64,000 nucleotides of DNA from Candidatus Blautia intestinigallinarum (GCA_019112635.1 DXIX01000015.1:1-64000), one strand, 5' to 3'; shown: positions 1 through 10,758, numbered from the stretch's first letter. A program made the numbers and translations. Notes: generated by a model from the letters alone, not told the origin.

Positions 1-1083
1 CTTCAGAATCTCTCTGTCTTCCTTGGAAATCTCGTTCTTTTTAATATAATAGTTGATATGGTAATTGCCATAACTTACTTTTGTGATATTTTTCTTATCC
101 CGGATTACCGGATTCATCATGGCAAAAATCTCAGCCAGATCTTCCTTCGCTGAGGCATCCAGATTGTACTCTGTCACACCTTCCTTCGCCTGCTGATAAA
201 TATAGATAGCCAGAATATCCTGCCAGTTGCGCACAAGAAGGTTATCCCAGGAACTGGTAAGATGATTCTCTGTCGTGTCGGACACATCGGACAGCTTATT
301 GGCTTCCTTATATTCCTGCTCAATCTCGTCCATCATATCCGCGAAATCATCTGAGAAGGTAAGCTGGTAGTTTTCTTCCAGGCTGTCCAGATAAAATCCC
401 TTGCCCGCGTGAAGATTGGAAATCGCCGCGCTTCCCAGCGTCACTCTCTGACCGATCTGTACATCCGCGGGATCCTCGACACTGTCGAGTCCATCTCCTT
501 CACCACTGTCTTCACTGCCAATTTCATTCTCCTCATCCGGCTTCTGCGTGTCCTCTTCTTTTTCCTTCAGTTCATCCAGTATTTTTCTGGACTCCTCCAG
601 ATCTTTATAATTGCTGACCTGCGCTTTTTCTTCCTCCGATAGCTCTGCATAGGCATTCTCCGCCTTGACAATGAGCTCCTCGCATTCCAGGGTAATCTCA
701 TCTGGAATCTGCTCAATCAGATCAATCACTGCCTGCGCTGCCTCGGTAACTTCCTCCAGACCCGGTGTGGGTGTGGGTTCCGGCGACGGTGTCGGCGTCT
801 GCGAGGGCTCCGGTGTCACAGTCGGTTCCGGCGTGATCGTGGGTTCCGGTGTCACCGAAGGCTCCGGTGTGATCGTGGGTTCCGGTGTCACTGTGGGCTC
901 CGGCGTGTCCGTAGGCTCTGATTCCGGTGTATCGGTCGGCTCTGGTGTCGGTGTTCCTGTATTTTCCTCAGTCCCCGCCATGAGCGCTTCCTCCGCTGAG
1001 GCCAGAGCACTGGCCGGACTGGCCAAGACCATGGCAGAAATCAAAGTCATGCACAGAAACTTCATCAGATACTTATTCTTCAT
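1..1083 (-). CDS. Secreted protein with signal peptide and Thr/Pro-Glu-Pro repeat linker; C-terminus runs off the left edge (partial)
   Basis: Reverse-strand frame open from ATG at 1083 to base 1: [37 protein letters not shown]...(TV/ITPEP)n...[26 protein letters not shown]...; missing from the ORF track because no stop lies in the window. Confidence 0.8.
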   Translation of the reverse strand, partial: MKNKYLMKFLCMTLISAMVLASPASALASAEEALMAGTEENTGTPTPEPTDTPESEPTDTPEPTVTPEPTITPEPSVTPEPTITPEPTVTPEPSQTPTPSPEPTPTPGLEEVTEAAQAVIDLIEQIPDEITLECEELIVKAENAYAELSEEEKAQVSNYKDLEESRKILDELKEKEEDTQKPDEENEIGSEDSGEGDGLDSVEDPADVQIGQRVTLGSAAISNLHAGKGFYLDSLEENYQLTFSDDFADMMDEIEQEYKEANKLSDVSDTTENHLTSSWDNLLVRNWQDILAIYIYQQAKEGVTEYNLDASAKEDLAEIFAMMNPVIRDKKNITKVSYGNYHINYYIKKNEISKEDREILK

Positions 1084-1270
1084 CCTAAAAAAATTACTCC
1101 CTTCATCTTGCTGAACGGCACCTTTACTCCCCTGCATAAAGGCCTGTCTCAATACAAAATTGCATAATAAATACCGTCTTTCATTTTAGCACAGCCCCTA
1201 TTCAAAATCAATATGTTCATATTTAATTCACAATAATAGTAACTTTTTCTTTATATTATTTACAATTTGT

Positions 1271-2710
1271 TTATTTTCTCGCCAATTGCTCCCGGAGGAT
1301 CCGGTTCACCAGTCCTGGATCTGCCTGACCCCTGCTTTTTTTCATCGTCTGCCCCACAAGGAAACCCAGAACTTTTTCTTTTCCTTCCTGATATTCCCGA
1401 ACACTCTTTGGGTTCTCTGCAAGTACTTCCAGAATCAGCTTTGTGAGGCTGGACTCATCGGTCACCGCCCCCATTTTATGCTCCTGCACATACTCTTTGG
1501 GATCTACATCCTTCTCAAAAATCTCACGGAATACCTTCTTGGCATTGCTGTTGCTGATCTCTCCTTTTTCTGCCATCAAAATCAATTCTGCCAGATGTCC
1601 GGGGGAGAATCGCACCTGTTCCGGCTCCAGATTCTGCTCTTTCATCCTCCTCAACACTTCACCCATCATCCAGTTGGCAGCTTTCTTCGGCAGATGACAG
1701 CTTTGAACGGTCTGTTCAAAAATTTCCGCCAGAATGCGGGACTGGGTCAGGACCTGTGCATCATAAGCAGACAGACCATATTCTTTTTCATACCGTGCCG
1801 CTTTTTTCTCCTGCAATTCCGGCTGCTCTTCCCGCAGACGCTCCAGCCACTCATCGCCAATCGTCACCGCAGGCAGATCCGGATCCGGAAAATAGCGGTA
1901 ATCCTTGGCATCTTCCTTGGAACGCATAGCCCGCGAGAACTCCTTATTGTCATCCCAGCGCCGGGTCTCTTGCTGTACTTCCTTTCCCTCCTCCAGAAGT
2001 TCAATCTGTCTCATCCGTTCTCCGTCAATGGCATGGGAGATGGCTTTAAAAGAGTTCAGGTTCTTCATTTCCGTCCTGGTTCCAAAGCGTTGGCTTCCCA
2101 CCTCACGCACGGACAGGTTCACGTCCGCACGCATGGAACCTTCCTGAAGTTTACAATCTGAGATTCCCAGATATTGACAGATCATGCGAAGTTTCTCCAG
2201 ATAGGCAATGACCTCCTGGGAACTTCTCATATCCGGCTCCGAGACAATCTCAATCAGTGGCACACCACTTCGGTTATAGTCCACCAAAGAACAGTCTTCC
2301 CACTCATCATGAATCAGTTTCCCGGCATCTTCCTCCATATGCATCTCGTGGATACGAATCTTCTTTCCCCCTGTCTCGGTGGGAATCTCAATCCAGCCGT
2401 CATGGCAGATTGGAAGATACAGCTGGGAAATCTGGTAATTCTGCGGGTTATCCGGATAGAAATAATTCTTCCGGTCGAACTTACACACCTGGTTTACCTG
2501 GCAGTTCATGGCCAGACCTGCCTTCAGTGCGTACTCCACCACCTTCTTGTTCAAAACCGGAAGAGAACCCGGCATTCCTGTACACACCGGACAGGTATGG
2601 GTGTTGGGTTTTGCTGCAAACTCTGTGGAACAGCCACAGAATATTTTTGTCTTCGTGGAGAGCTCCACATGGACTTCCAGCCCGATGACCGTCTCATATT
2701 GTCTTCCCAT
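1271..2710 (-). CDS. gatB: Asp/Glu-tRNA(Asn/Gln) amidotransferase subunit B
   Basis: 479 aa, MGRQYETVIGLEVHVELSTKTKIFCGCSTEF..., typical GatB N-terminus and YFPDPDLPAV motif. Confidence 0.97.
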   Translation of the reverse strand: MGRQYETVIGLEVHVELSTKTKIFCGCSTEFAAKPNTHTCPVCTGMPGSLPVLNKKVVEYALKAGLAMNCQVNQVCKFDRKNYFYPDNPQNYQISQLYLPICHDGWIEIPTETGGKKIRIHEMHMEEDAGKLIHDEWEDCSLVDYNRSGVPLIEIVSEPDMRSSQEVIAYLEKLRMICQYLGISDCKLQEGSMRADVNLSVREVGSQRFGTRTEMKNLNSFKAISHAIDGERMRQIELLEEGKEVQQETRRWDDNKEFSRAMRSKEDAKDYRYFPDPDLPAVTIGDEWLERLREEQPELQEKKAARYEKEYGLSAYDAQVLTQSRILAEIFEQTVQSCHLPKKAANWMMGEVLRRMKEQNLEPEQVRFSPGHLAELILMAEKGEISNSNAKKVFREIFEKDVDPKEYVQEHKMGAVTDESSLTKLILEVLAENPKSVREYQEGKEKVLGFLVGQTMKKSRGQADPGLVNRILREQLARK

Positions 2711-2713
2711 TTT

Positions 2714-4174
2714 CTATACCTCCTGTCCCTGGGGCAGCTTCCACTCTCCCCGGATTTTTTCATACGTATAAGCCGCCTGAAGCAGCTTTCCTTCCTGAAA
2801 ATGGCCAGCCAACATCTGAATTCCCACAGGAAGCCCGCGGCTGTCCACCCGGCAGGGCAGACTGATCCCGGGGATTCCCGCCAGGTTCACTGCCGCCGTA
2901 TAAATATCGCTCAAATACATCTTCATCGGATCCTGGAGGCTCTCTCCGATCTTCGGCGCCGTCTGAGGAGCCGCAGGAGCCAGGATGATATCATAATTCT
3001 GGAAAGCCCGTAAGAAAGCTTCCTGGATCAGCCGGCGTACTTTCAGCGCCTTCAGATAGTAGGCATCGTAATAGCCGGAACTTAACACGAAAGAACCCAG
3101 CATAATTCTGCGCTTTACTTCCTCCCCGAATCCCTCCGTTCTGGTGCGCTTGTACATCTGATGCAGGCCTTCATAGTCTGAAGCACGGTATCCATATTTC
3201 ACACCGTCAAACCGTTCCAGGTTGGAACTGGCCTCCGCGCAGGCAATCACATAATATGCCGGTATGACGTACTCCACCAGATCCAGAGAAAAATATTCCA
3301 CCGTGGCCCCGGCCTTTCGAAGCTCTGTCTCCATCTCTTTTAGCGTGTCACAGATCTCCTGATCCAAACCTTCTGTCAGATACTCCTTGGGGATTCCAAA
3401 CCTCATTCCCCGCACATCTTCTCTTAGATATCTCCGGAAATCCAGATCTTTGCGGTTCAAAGAAGTGCTGTCCTTTGGATCCTGTCCGCTCAATGCCTCC
3501 AGCATGGCCGCACAGTCAGACACATCCCGGCCGATGGGTCCTGCCTGATCCAGCGAGGAGGCATACGCCACCAGACCATACCGTGAGATCGTGCCGTAAG
3601 TCGGCTTGATTCCCGTGACTCCGCAAAAAGCACTGGGCTGGCGGATGGAACCTCCCGTGTCGGATCCCAGCGCTGCAGTCACCTCGCCGGCGGCCACAGC
3701 TGCACAGGAGCCACCGGACGATCCGCCCGGAACCCGGCTTGTGTCCCATGGATTGTGTGTCACCCCGAATGCCGAGGTCTCGGAAGTACTGCCCATGGCG
3801 AACTCATCCATGTTCGTCTTTCCGATGACGATCATCCCTGCGTCCTCCAGATTTTTGACCGCCTGAGCTGTGTAAGAGGGAACAAAGCCTTTCAGAATCT
3901 TTGACGCACAGGTGGTCTCTATCCCCTCAACACAGAAATTGTCTTTGACAGCCAGGGGAACCCCCGCCAGCGGTCCTGTGTAACGGCCATGGGCAATTCC
4001 CTCTTCCACTTCTGCTGCCCTCTTAAGCGCGTATTCTTCCGTCACATTCAAAAACGCGTGAATCTGCGGTTCCTGTCTTTGGATCTGATCCAATGACAGG
4101 CGGACTGCCTCCGCCGCACTGATTTTTCCTGTCCGTATCTGCACTCCCAGTTTCAAGGCTGTTGTCTGCGTCAT
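2714..4174 (-). CDS. gatA: Asp/Glu-tRNA(Asn/Gln) amidotransferase subunit A
   Basis: 486 aa amidase signature (GGSSGGSCAAVAAGEVTAALGSDTGGSIRQPSAFCG). Confidence 0.97.
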   Translation of the reverse strand: MTQTTALKLGVQIRTGKISAAEAVRLSLDQIQRQEPQIHAFLNVTEEYALKRAAEVEEGIAHGRYTGPLAGVPLAVKDNFCVEGIETTCASKILKGFVPSYTAQAVKNLEDAGMIVIGKTNMDEFAMGSTSETSAFGVTHNPWDTSRVPGGSSGGSCAAVAAGEVTAALGSDTGGSIRQPSAFCGVTGIKPTYGTISRYGLVAYASSLDQAGPIGRDVSDCAAMLEALSGQDPKDSTSLNRKDLDFRRYLREDVRGMRFGIPKEYLTEGLDQEICDTLKEMETELRKAGATVEYFSLDLVEYVIPAYYVIACAEASSNLERFDGVKYGYRASDYEGLHQMYKRTRTEGFGEEVKRRIMLGSFVLSSGYYDAYYLKALKVRRLIQEAFLRAFQNYDIILAPAAPQTAPKIGESLQDPMKMYLSDIYTAAVNLAGIPGISLPCRVDSRGLPVGIQMLAGHFQEGKLLQAAYTYEKIRGEWKLPQGQEV

Positions 4175-4178
4175 GTCA

Positions 4179-4481
4179 TCACCCTCCTATTGTCTTTGGC
4201 ACCTGGTACTGCCCCTCTTTGGAGACAGGGGCATTGGCCAGCATCTGTTCATGTCTGTCTGTGTTTGTCACCACATCCTCACGGAAGACATTCTCCAACG
4301 TTACGGCACAGGTCACCGGTTCCACATCCTCTGTGTCCAGTTCCTGGAGCTTTTCCACATACTGCAGCATTTTCTCCATCTCCTCAGCAGCTTTTTTTCT
4401 CTCCTCTTCACTCAGTTCCAGCTTTGCCAGAATCTCCACATTTTCCATCACTTCATCGGTTATTCTCTTCATATTTTCCAT
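4179..4481 (-). CDS. gatC: Asp/Glu-tRNA(Asn/Gln) amidotransferase subunit C
   Basis: 100 aa, EILAKLELSEEERKKAAEEMEKMLQYVEKLQELDTEDVEP; lies in gatCAB order. Confidence 0.93.
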   Translation of the reverse strand: MENMKRITDEVMENVEILAKLELSEEERKKAAEEMEKMLQYVEKLQELDTEDVEPVTCAVTLENVFREDVVTNTDRHEQMLANAPVSKEGQYQVPKTIGG

Positions 4482-4485
4482 CTCC

Positions 4486-5814
4486 TTATGGCTCCAGCCT
4501 GTTCAGATCCCTTGGGAACAAAGTCGTCTCCCTCACATTGTCTCTTCCGAGAAGCTGCATGGTCAGACGCTCCAGTCCGATTCCCAGCCCGCCATGGGGA
4601 GGCATTCCATATTTAAACGCATCCAGATAAGCTTCCATCCCCTCGGTCTCCATCTGCCTCTTTTCCAGTTTCTCCATCAGCATTCCATAATCATGGATCC
4701 TCTGTCCTCCCGTGGTGACCTCCAGCCCGCGGAACAACAGATCGAAGCTCAGAGTAAATCTCTCATCCTCCGGGTCATCCATAGCATAGAATGGGCGTTT
4801 TTTGGAAGGGTATTCTGTGATGAACACGAAATCCGAATCATACTCTTCCTTGAAATATCTTCCAATCAGATTCTCCTCCTCCGGTTCCAGGTCAAAAGGA
4901 TTGCGGATTTTCCGGTTATATTTCTCTGATGCCAGTCTCTTCGCCTCATCAAACCGGACTTTGGGAATTTTCTCTACAGAAGGAAGTGTCACTCCCAAAA
5001 GGTCCAGCTCTTTTTGATAATCTTTTTTCAGCAGATCCATGGTATAGTTCAAAAATCCAGTCTCCATCTCCATCAGATCTTCATAGCTGTCAATATATCC
5101 CATCTCAAAATCCAGGCTGGTGTACTCATTCAGATGGCGCTTGGTATTATGTTTCTCTGCCCGGAAAACCGGTGCAGTCTCAAATACCCGGTCAAACACT
5201 CCCACCATCATCTGCTTATAAAACTGCGGACTCTGGGCCAGAACCGCCGGTTTGTGGAAATAGCTAAGTTTGAACATATTAGAGCCTCCCTCAGCTCCTT
5301 TGGCTCCGATCTTGGGTGTGTGAATCTCTGTAAATCCCTGCGCTGTCAGATATTCCCGGAATCCCCGCACCAATCCCTCCTGAATTTTAAACACAGCTCT
5401 CTCCCGGATATTACGCAGCGCCAGAGGTCTCATATCCAGCTTCGCCTCAAGGGAAGTCTGAAGCTTCCATTTGTCAATGGCAAGGGGCAGGGGCTGCGCC
5501 GGCGTGGACAGAACCTTCATCCGGTTTAAATGCAGCTCCTTTCCGTGAGGTGCCCGCTCTTCCCTGCGCATGGTTCCCCACACCTGTACCGTGGACGCTT
5601 CTTTCAGCTCCCGGATGGGAAACTCGCAAGCCTCACTCTCATACACCATCTGCAAAAGCCCCTCTCTCCTTCGCAAAATCACAAAGACAACTTCACCCAT
5701 GTTCCGGATGCTGTGAACGGCTCCCTTAGTCATAACTTCCTGTCCTTCTTCCTGCTCCAGCAGCTGAGGCAGTGTCTGTTCCTTTTGTTTTCCCGGTTCC
5801 TGCACAAACTTCAT
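4486..5814 (-). CDS. aspS: Aspartyl-tRNA synthetase, archaeal-type (short form, likely non-discriminating)
   Basis: Class II aaRS motifs (FRAEKHNTKRHLNEYTSLDFEMGYID; GIGLERLTMQLLG) without the bacterial GAD insertion. Start placed at 5814 (RBS GGAGG 7 nt upstream); the ORF-track start at 5871 reads through a terminator hairpin. Confidence 0.88.
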   Translation of the reverse strand: MKFVQEPGKQKEQTLPQLLEQEEGQEVMTKGAVHSIRNMGEVVFVILRRREGLLQMVYESEACEFPIRELKEASTVQVWGTMRREERAPHGKELHLNRMKVLSTPAQPLPLAIDKWKLQTSLEAKLDMRPLALRNIRERAVFKIQEGLVRGFREYLTAQGFTEIHTPKIGAKGAEGGSNMFKLSYFHKPAVLAQSPQFYKQMMVGVFDRVFETAPVFRAEKHNTKRHLNEYTSLDFEMGYIDSYEDLMEMETGFLNYTMDLLKKDYQKELDLLGVTLPSVEKIPKVRFDEAKRLASEKYNRKIRNPFDLEPEEENLIGRYFKEEYDSDFVFITEYPSKKRPFYAMDDPEDERFTLSFDLLFRGLEVTTGGQRIHDYGMLMEKLEKRQMETEGMEAYLDAFKYGMPPHGGLGIGLERLTMQLLGRDNVRETTLFPRDLNRLEP

Positions 5815-5830
5815 ATCCATTCCTCCTATA

Positions 5831-5878
5831 AAATAAAAAAAGTCCCAGTATGCCCAGATTCCTCCGGACATACCGGGA
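5831..5878 (-). terminator. Intrinsic terminator downstream of dapL
   Basis: Minus-strand TCCCGGTATGTCC...GGGCATACTGGGA followed by CTTTTTTTATTTT. Confidence 0.8.
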
Positions 5879-5891
5879 TGGATCCATACGA

Positions 5892-7106
5892 TTACATCTT
5901 TGTAATCCTCTCCAACGCCTTCTTTGTGTTTTCATGTGTTCCGAATGCTGTCAGACGGAAGTATCCTTCTCCGTGAGGACCAAATCCGCTTCCCGGTGTT
6001 CCCACCACATTCGCTGTCTGCAAAAGTTCATCGAAGAACTCCCAGGAAGTCATGGTTCCCGGTGTCTTCAGCCAGATATAAGGAGCATTCACACCTCCAT
6101 ATACCTGATATCCTGCCTTCTTGAGCCCTTCCAGGATCATTTTGGCATTTTCCATATAATAAGCGATCTGCTCTTTGATCTGCGCCTGTCCCTGCGGGGT
6201 GTACACTGCGGCTCCCGCTTTCTGTACAATGTAAGGTGCCCCATTGTACTTGGTGCCATGTCTTCTCGCCCAAAGGTCATGCAAAGACACACCATTGCTC
6301 TTCAAATCCTTCGGCACAACCGTGTAGCCAAGACGCACACCGGTGAATCCTGCATTCTTTGAGAAACTGTGGAATTCAATGGCACAGCTTCTGGCTCCCT
6401 CACACTCATAGATGGAATGGGGAACATCCGGCTCTGAGATATATGCCTCATAAGCTGCGTCATATAAGATTACGGCTCCATTTTTATTCGCGTAATCCAC
6501 CCACTCCTGAAGCTGTGCCTTCGTGATCACGGCTCCAGTGGGATTATTGGGATAGCACAGATAAATCAGATCCGGGGTCTCCTTTGGAAATTCCGGAACA
6601 AAATCATTCTCCGCCATACACGGCATATAGATAACACCGTCATAACCCTGAATAGCCTCGTTGTATTTTCCGGTTCTGCCTGCCATTACATTGGTGTCCA
6701 CATAAACCGGATAAACCGGGTCGCAGACAGCCACTTTATTGTCTGTGCTGAAAATTTCCTGGATATTTCCACAGTCGCATTTCGCGCCGTCTGACACGAA
6801 AATCTCATCCGCGTCAATCTGGCATCCTCTGGCCTGATAATCATTTTTCGCGATTGCGTCACGCAGGAATTCATAGCCCAGATCCGGAGCATATCCATGG
6901 AAGGTCTCCGCAGCGCCCATCTCCGTCACCGCGTCCTGCAGTGCCTGAATCAGAACAGGAGCCAGAGGCTGGGTCACGTCTCCGATTCCCAGACGGATCA
7001 CTTCCTTGTCCGGATTCTGCGCAGAAAATTCATTGACCTTCTTCGCAATTGTGGAAAACAGATAGTTTCCCTGAATTTTGAGATAGTTCTCATTCACCTT
7101 GTACAT
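5892..7106 (-). CDS. dapL: LL-diaminopimelate aminotransferase
   Basis: 404 aa, [24 protein letters not shown]...[11 protein letters not shown]..., PLP-lysine region [17 protein letters not shown]. Confidence 0.95.
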   Translation of the reverse strand: MYKVNENYLKIQGNYLFSTIAKKVNEFSAQNPDKEVIRLGIGDVTQPLAPVLIQALQDAVTEMGAAETFHGYAPDLGYEFLRDAIAKNDYQARGCQIDADEIFVSDGAKCDCGNIQEIFSTDNKVAVCDPVYPVYVDTNVMAGRTGKYNEAIQGYDGVIYMPCMAENDFVPEFPKETPDLIYLCYPNNPTGAVITKAQLQEWVDYANKNGAVILYDAAYEAYISEPDVPHSIYECEGARSCAIEFHSFSKNAGFTGVRLGYTVVPKDLKSNGVSLHDLWARRHGTKYNGAPYIVQKAGAAVYTPQGQAQIKEQIAYYMENAKMILEGLKKAGYQVYGGVNAPYIWLKTPGTMTSWEFFDELLQTANVVGTPGSGFGPHGEGYFRLTAFGTHENTKKALERITKM

Positions 7107-7125
7107 CTTAACACTTCTCCTTTAT

Positions 7126-7674
7126 TTAAATTTCATCATAAATTAGCGTAATCACCATCTGTGCGGTCTCCACCATATTCGTGCCCGTATCCATGCTGGT
7201 CTTCTGGAGATACCGGTAAGCCTCCTCCTCTGTCAGATGATTTCTTTCCATCAGAATACGCTTCGCGTTCTTGATATAGTTCTCCTCCTGCTCTGTCCGC
7301 TTTCTGGCTTTCTTCCGGTTCTGCCTTTGCTTTTTCATGCTGGTCTCAATCATCTGAAGCGTATTTACCAGATCATAGACCTTCAAAGGAGTGGTCAGGG
7401 CAATCAGCCCTGCCGCACTTCCGGAGACAGTCTTCGCAGACCCGATCAGCAGAATCCGGAAAGTATCCGGCAGAGATTCCACCAGTTGGGTATAATACAT
7501 ATCAGACAGACGGTATCCGCTGATTACGATTCCTTCCTCAAAATGTTCCGCCGACTGGAAGACAGCAGCCCCTGTGATACAGACACTGTATACTTCGAAT
7601 CCGTTCTGCTCCAGGATTCTTCGAATTTTCTTCCCGTCATCCAGTTTTGGAAGCGCAATGATAATCCCTCTCAT
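7126..7674 (-). CDS. ANTAR-domain response-regulator-like RNA-binding protein
   Basis: Receiver-like N-terminus (MRGIIIALPKLDDGKKIRRILEQNGFEV) and C-terminal ANTAR-like helices (KNAKRILMERNHLTEEEAYRYLQKTSMDTGTNMVETAQMVI). RBS GAGGG supports the start at 7674 rather than 7698. Confidence 0.85.
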   Translation of the reverse strand: MRGIIIALPKLDDGKKIRRILEQNGFEVYSVCITGAAVFQSAEHFEEGIVISGYRLSDMYYTQLVESLPDTFRILLIGSAKTVSGSAAGLIALTTPLKVYDLVNTLQMIETSMKKQRQNRKKARKRTEQEENYIKNAKRILMERNHLTEEEAYRYLQKTSMDTGTNMVETAQMVITLIYDEI

Positions 7675-7704
7675 CTGGTCCCTCTTCTTGTATGCCAAAA
7701 GCGC

Positions 7705-9000
7705 TTATATCTTATACAGATAATTTTCCAGTTCCCAGGCACTGACCTGCCTGCGGTACTCTTCCCACTCCATCTCTTTCGCCGACAGATAGGCCAGGAA
7801 GAATTCCTCCCCCAAGACCTGAATTGCCAGCTTGTCTTCCTTCATACACTCCAGTGCTTCCTTTAGATTCTCCGGAAGTTTCTGGGTGCTGCCCTTCTCA
7901 CTGTCCGGCTCTCCTGGAAGAATCCGGTTCTCAATGCCGTCCATTCCTGCCGCCAACGCAAGGGCCAGTACCAGATATGGATTCGCCGAGGCATCCGGAG
8001 ACTGAAGCTTCATTCTCGGTTCACCTTCCTTGTTATAAGTGACTTTCAGAAGTGCCGATCTGGATTTCGTTGACCACCCCACAGACGTGGGAGCCACAAA
8101 TCCCGGCACCAGACGTTTATACGAATTCACCAGCGGGTTCAAAACCGCAGTAATTCCGCGGATATTTTTCAGAATTCCGCCGATAAAATAATAAGCTTCC
8201 TGACTCAGACGCAGAGGATCTTTCTCATCAAGGAACAGATTCTTGCCGTCTTTTCTCAATATCATATGAATGTGCATGCCAGATCCGTTGACTCCCGCTT
8301 TCGGTTTCGGCATGAAAGTGGCGTGAAGGCCATGCCGCTTCGCCACGGTACGGATCACATTCCTGGCGGTCACCATCTGGTCGGCGGTCTCCAGCCCCTT
8401 GGCATAGCGAAAATCAATTTCATGCTGCGCCGGCGCGATCTCATGGTGAGAGGAGTCCACCGCATAGCCCATCTCCTTGAGCGTGAGCACGATATCTCTC
8501 CTGGCGTTCTCTCCCAGATCCAGAGGACTCATCTCCAGATATCCCGCCTGCTCATGGGTCATAGTGGTGGGCATACCGTTTTCATCCGTGTGAAACAAGA
8601 AGAATTCACACTCCGGATGGGAATAGAACGTGTAGCCCTTCTGTTCATATTTTTCCAGAACTTTCCGCAAAATATCCCTGGAACTCTTACAAAAAGGAGT
8701 TCCGTCACTCTGGCGGATATCACAGATAATTCTCGCAACCTTTCCGCTCTGGGGACGCCACGGCAGAATCTTGAAGGTGGACAGATCCGGTTTCAGATAG
8801 ACATCCTCTTCCTCTTCGTGGAGAAAACCCTCCACAGAAGACGCATGGATCTGTATCTTATCTTCCAGGGCACTTCCCAGATTCTCCGAAGTGATTGCCA
8901 CATTTTTCATGGTTCCGAACAAATCGGTAAACTGCAGCCGGACGAACTCCACATCCTCCTCGATCAGCTGCTCTATATTCTCTCTGGTATACTTTTCCAT
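7705..9000 (-). CDS. glnA: Glutamine synthetase type I
   Basis: 431 aa; GSGMHIHMILRKDGKN and NPLVNSYKRLVPGFVAPTSVGWSTKSRSA motifs. Confidence 0.93.
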   Translation of the reverse strand: MEKYTRENIEQLIEEDVEFVRLQFTDLFGTMKNVAITSENLGSALEDKIQIHASSVEGFLHEEEEDVYLKPDLSTFKILPWRPQSGKVARIICDIRQSDGTPFCKSSRDILRKVLEKYEQKGYTFYSHPECEFFLFHTDENGMPTTMTHEQAGYLEMSPLDLGENARRDIVLTLKEMGYAVDSSHHEIAPAQHEIDFRYAKGLETADQMVTARNVIRTVAKRHGLHATFMPKPKAGVNGSGMHIHMILRKDGKNLFLDEKDPLRLSQEAYYFIGGILKNIRGITAVLNPLVNSYKRLVPGFVAPTSVGWSTKSRSALLKVTYNKEGEPRMKLQSPDASANPYLVLALALAAGMDGIENRILPGEPDSEKGSTQKLPENLKEALECMKEDKLAIQVLGEEFFLAYLSAKEMEWEEYRRQVSAWELENYLYKI

Positions 9001-9026
9001 GATATTCTCCTTCTATCACAATCCTG

Positions 9027-10649
9027 TTACTCAATTTCAATCTGATGTGCCGAATCTGAATTTTTCCGCTCCAGAGCCGCTGCTACCAGCCCGCGGAACA
9101 GCGGGTGGGCATGATTGGGCCGGGACTTAAACTCCGGATGGGCCTGGGTTCCAATATAAAAAGGATGATCCGGCAATTCCACCATCTCCACAATCCGTTT
9201 GTCCGGAGACAGGCCGCACAGACAAAGCCCGGCTTTCTCCATCACTTCCCGGTAATCATTGTTGACTTCATAACGGTGTCTGTGACGCTCCTGAATGATC
9301 TCCCTTCCGTAGAGCGCATACGCCTTGGAGGAAGTATCCAGAGCACAGGGATAAGCGCCAAGACGGAGGGTTCCCCCGATGTCCTCCACCTGATCCTGAT
9401 CCGGCATCAGGCTGATCATCGGATAAGGTGTCTTCGGATCGAACTCTACACTGTTCGCTCCCTTATACTGTAACACATTTCTGGCAAATTCTACAACTGC
9501 CATTTGCATTCCAAGACAAATTCCCAGATAAGGAACTCGATTTTCTCTGGCGTAATGTGCCGCCAGAATCATCCCTTCTGTTCCCCGGCTTCCAAAACCA
9601 CCTGGTACAAGGATACCATCCACGTCTTTGAATGTCTCCTCCAGGTTCTCCTCATTTAAAAGTTCTGAGTCTATCCACTTAATCTCCACTTTTACCTGAT
9701 TTTCAATTCCTCCATGTCTAAGTGCCTCCACAACACTCAGATATGCATCGTGTAATTCTACATATTTTCCCACTAATGCGATTGTGACGGAGTCCTTCGG
9801 ATGATACAGATGGTCCACGATCTTGGTCCACTCGCTCAGATCCGGCTCCTTGCACGGCAGATGCAGACACTCGCAGACTACCTGAGCCAGGTGCTCTTTT
9901 TCCATTGCCAGAGGAACCTCATAGAGATATTCCACATCCAGATTCTGCAGGACATGATTCTTCTCCACATTACAAAACAGCGCGATCTTTTCCCGGATTC
10001 CATCCGTCAGAGGATAATCCGACCGGCAGACTAAGATATCCGGTTGAATTCCCATCCGCTGCAGTTCTTTCACACTGGCCTGTGTAGGCTTCGTCTTCAT
10101 CTCCTGAGAGGCCTTGAGATAAGGAATCAAAGTGACATGGATAAGGATGGCGTTCTCCCTGCCCACTTCCTGCTGAAACTGCCGGATCGCCTCCAGAAAC
10201 GGCTGGCTCTCGATATCTCCTGCAGTCCCTCCCACTTCGATGATCACAATGGGATCCCCGGAATGATAAAAGCGGCTCTTAATCTCGTTGGTAATATGAG
10301 GAATCACCTGGACCGTGCCGCCGCCAAAATCTCCATGCCTTTCCTTCTGCAGCACCGACCAGTAAACCTTTCCAGTCGTCACATTGGAATTGCATCCTAA
10401 ATTTTCATCGATAAATCGTTCATAATGTCCCAGATCCAAATCCGTCTCGGTGCCATCTTCTGTGACAAAAACCTCTCCATGCTGCACCGGATTCATGGTT
10501 CCCGGATCTACATTAATATAGGGATCAAACTTCTTCATGGTCACTTGATAGCCCCTGGCCTTCAACAGCCTGCCAAGGGATGCCGCCGTGATTCCCTTTC
10601 CCAGTCCTGAAACCACTCCGCCGGTTACAAACACATATTTTGTCGCCAT
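9027..10649 (-). CDS. pyrG: CTP synthase
   Basis: 540 aa, [35 protein letters not shown]-terminal glutaminase GICLGMQ. Confidence 0.97.
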   Translation of the reverse strand: MATKYVFVTGGVVSGLGKGITAASLGRLLKARGYQVTMKKFDPYINVDPGTMNPVQHGEVFVTEDGTETDLDLGHYERFIDENLGCNSNVTTGKVYWSVLQKERHGDFGGGTVQVIPHITNEIKSRFYHSGDPIVIIEVGGTAGDIESQPFLEAIRQFQQEVGRENAILIHVTLIPYLKASQEMKTKPTQASVKELQRMGIQPDILVCRSDYPLTDGIREKIALFCNVEKNHVLQNLDVEYLYEVPLAMEKEHLAQVVCECLHLPCKEPDLSEWTKIVDHLYHPKDSVTIALVGKYVELHDAYLSVVEALRHGGIENQVKVEIKWIDSELLNEENLEETFKDVDGILVPGGFGSRGTEGMILAAHYARENRVPYLGICLGMQMAVVEFARNVLQYKGANSVEFDPKTPYPMISLMPDQDQVEDIGGTLRLGAYPCALDTSSKAYALYGREIIQERHRHRYEVNNDYREVMEKAGLCLCGLSPDKRIVEMVELPDHPFYIGTQAHPEFKSRPNHAHPLFRGLVAAALERKNSDSAHQIEIE

Positions 10650-10670
10650 TCTCTTTCCTCCTTATATCAT

Positions 10671-10706
10671 AAAAAGCGTCAAAATCCCCTATGGATTTCT
10701 GACGCC
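10671..10706 (-). terminator. Intrinsic terminator/attenuator in pyrG leader
   Basis: Minus-strand GCGTCAgAAATCC-ATAGG-GGATTTTGACGC-TTTTT between the pyrG promoter and the RBS. Confidence 0.7.
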
Positions 10707-10729
10707 ATTGCCATAAAAAACATGGAACT

Positions 10730-10758
10730 ACTATAGAACATTTTCAATAATTTGTAAA
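10730..10758 (-). promoter_or_regulatory. pyrG promoter (-35 TTTACA, 17 nt, -10 TATAGT)
   Basis: Minus strand TTTACA-N17-TATAGT upstream of the leader hairpin. Confidence 0.65.

Noticed and set aside
665-1114. Plus-strand ORF rich in GSGV repeats (149 aa)
   Set aside because: Antisense reading of the TPEP-repeat region of the minus-strand secreted protein (1..1083), which has a signal peptide and typical domains.
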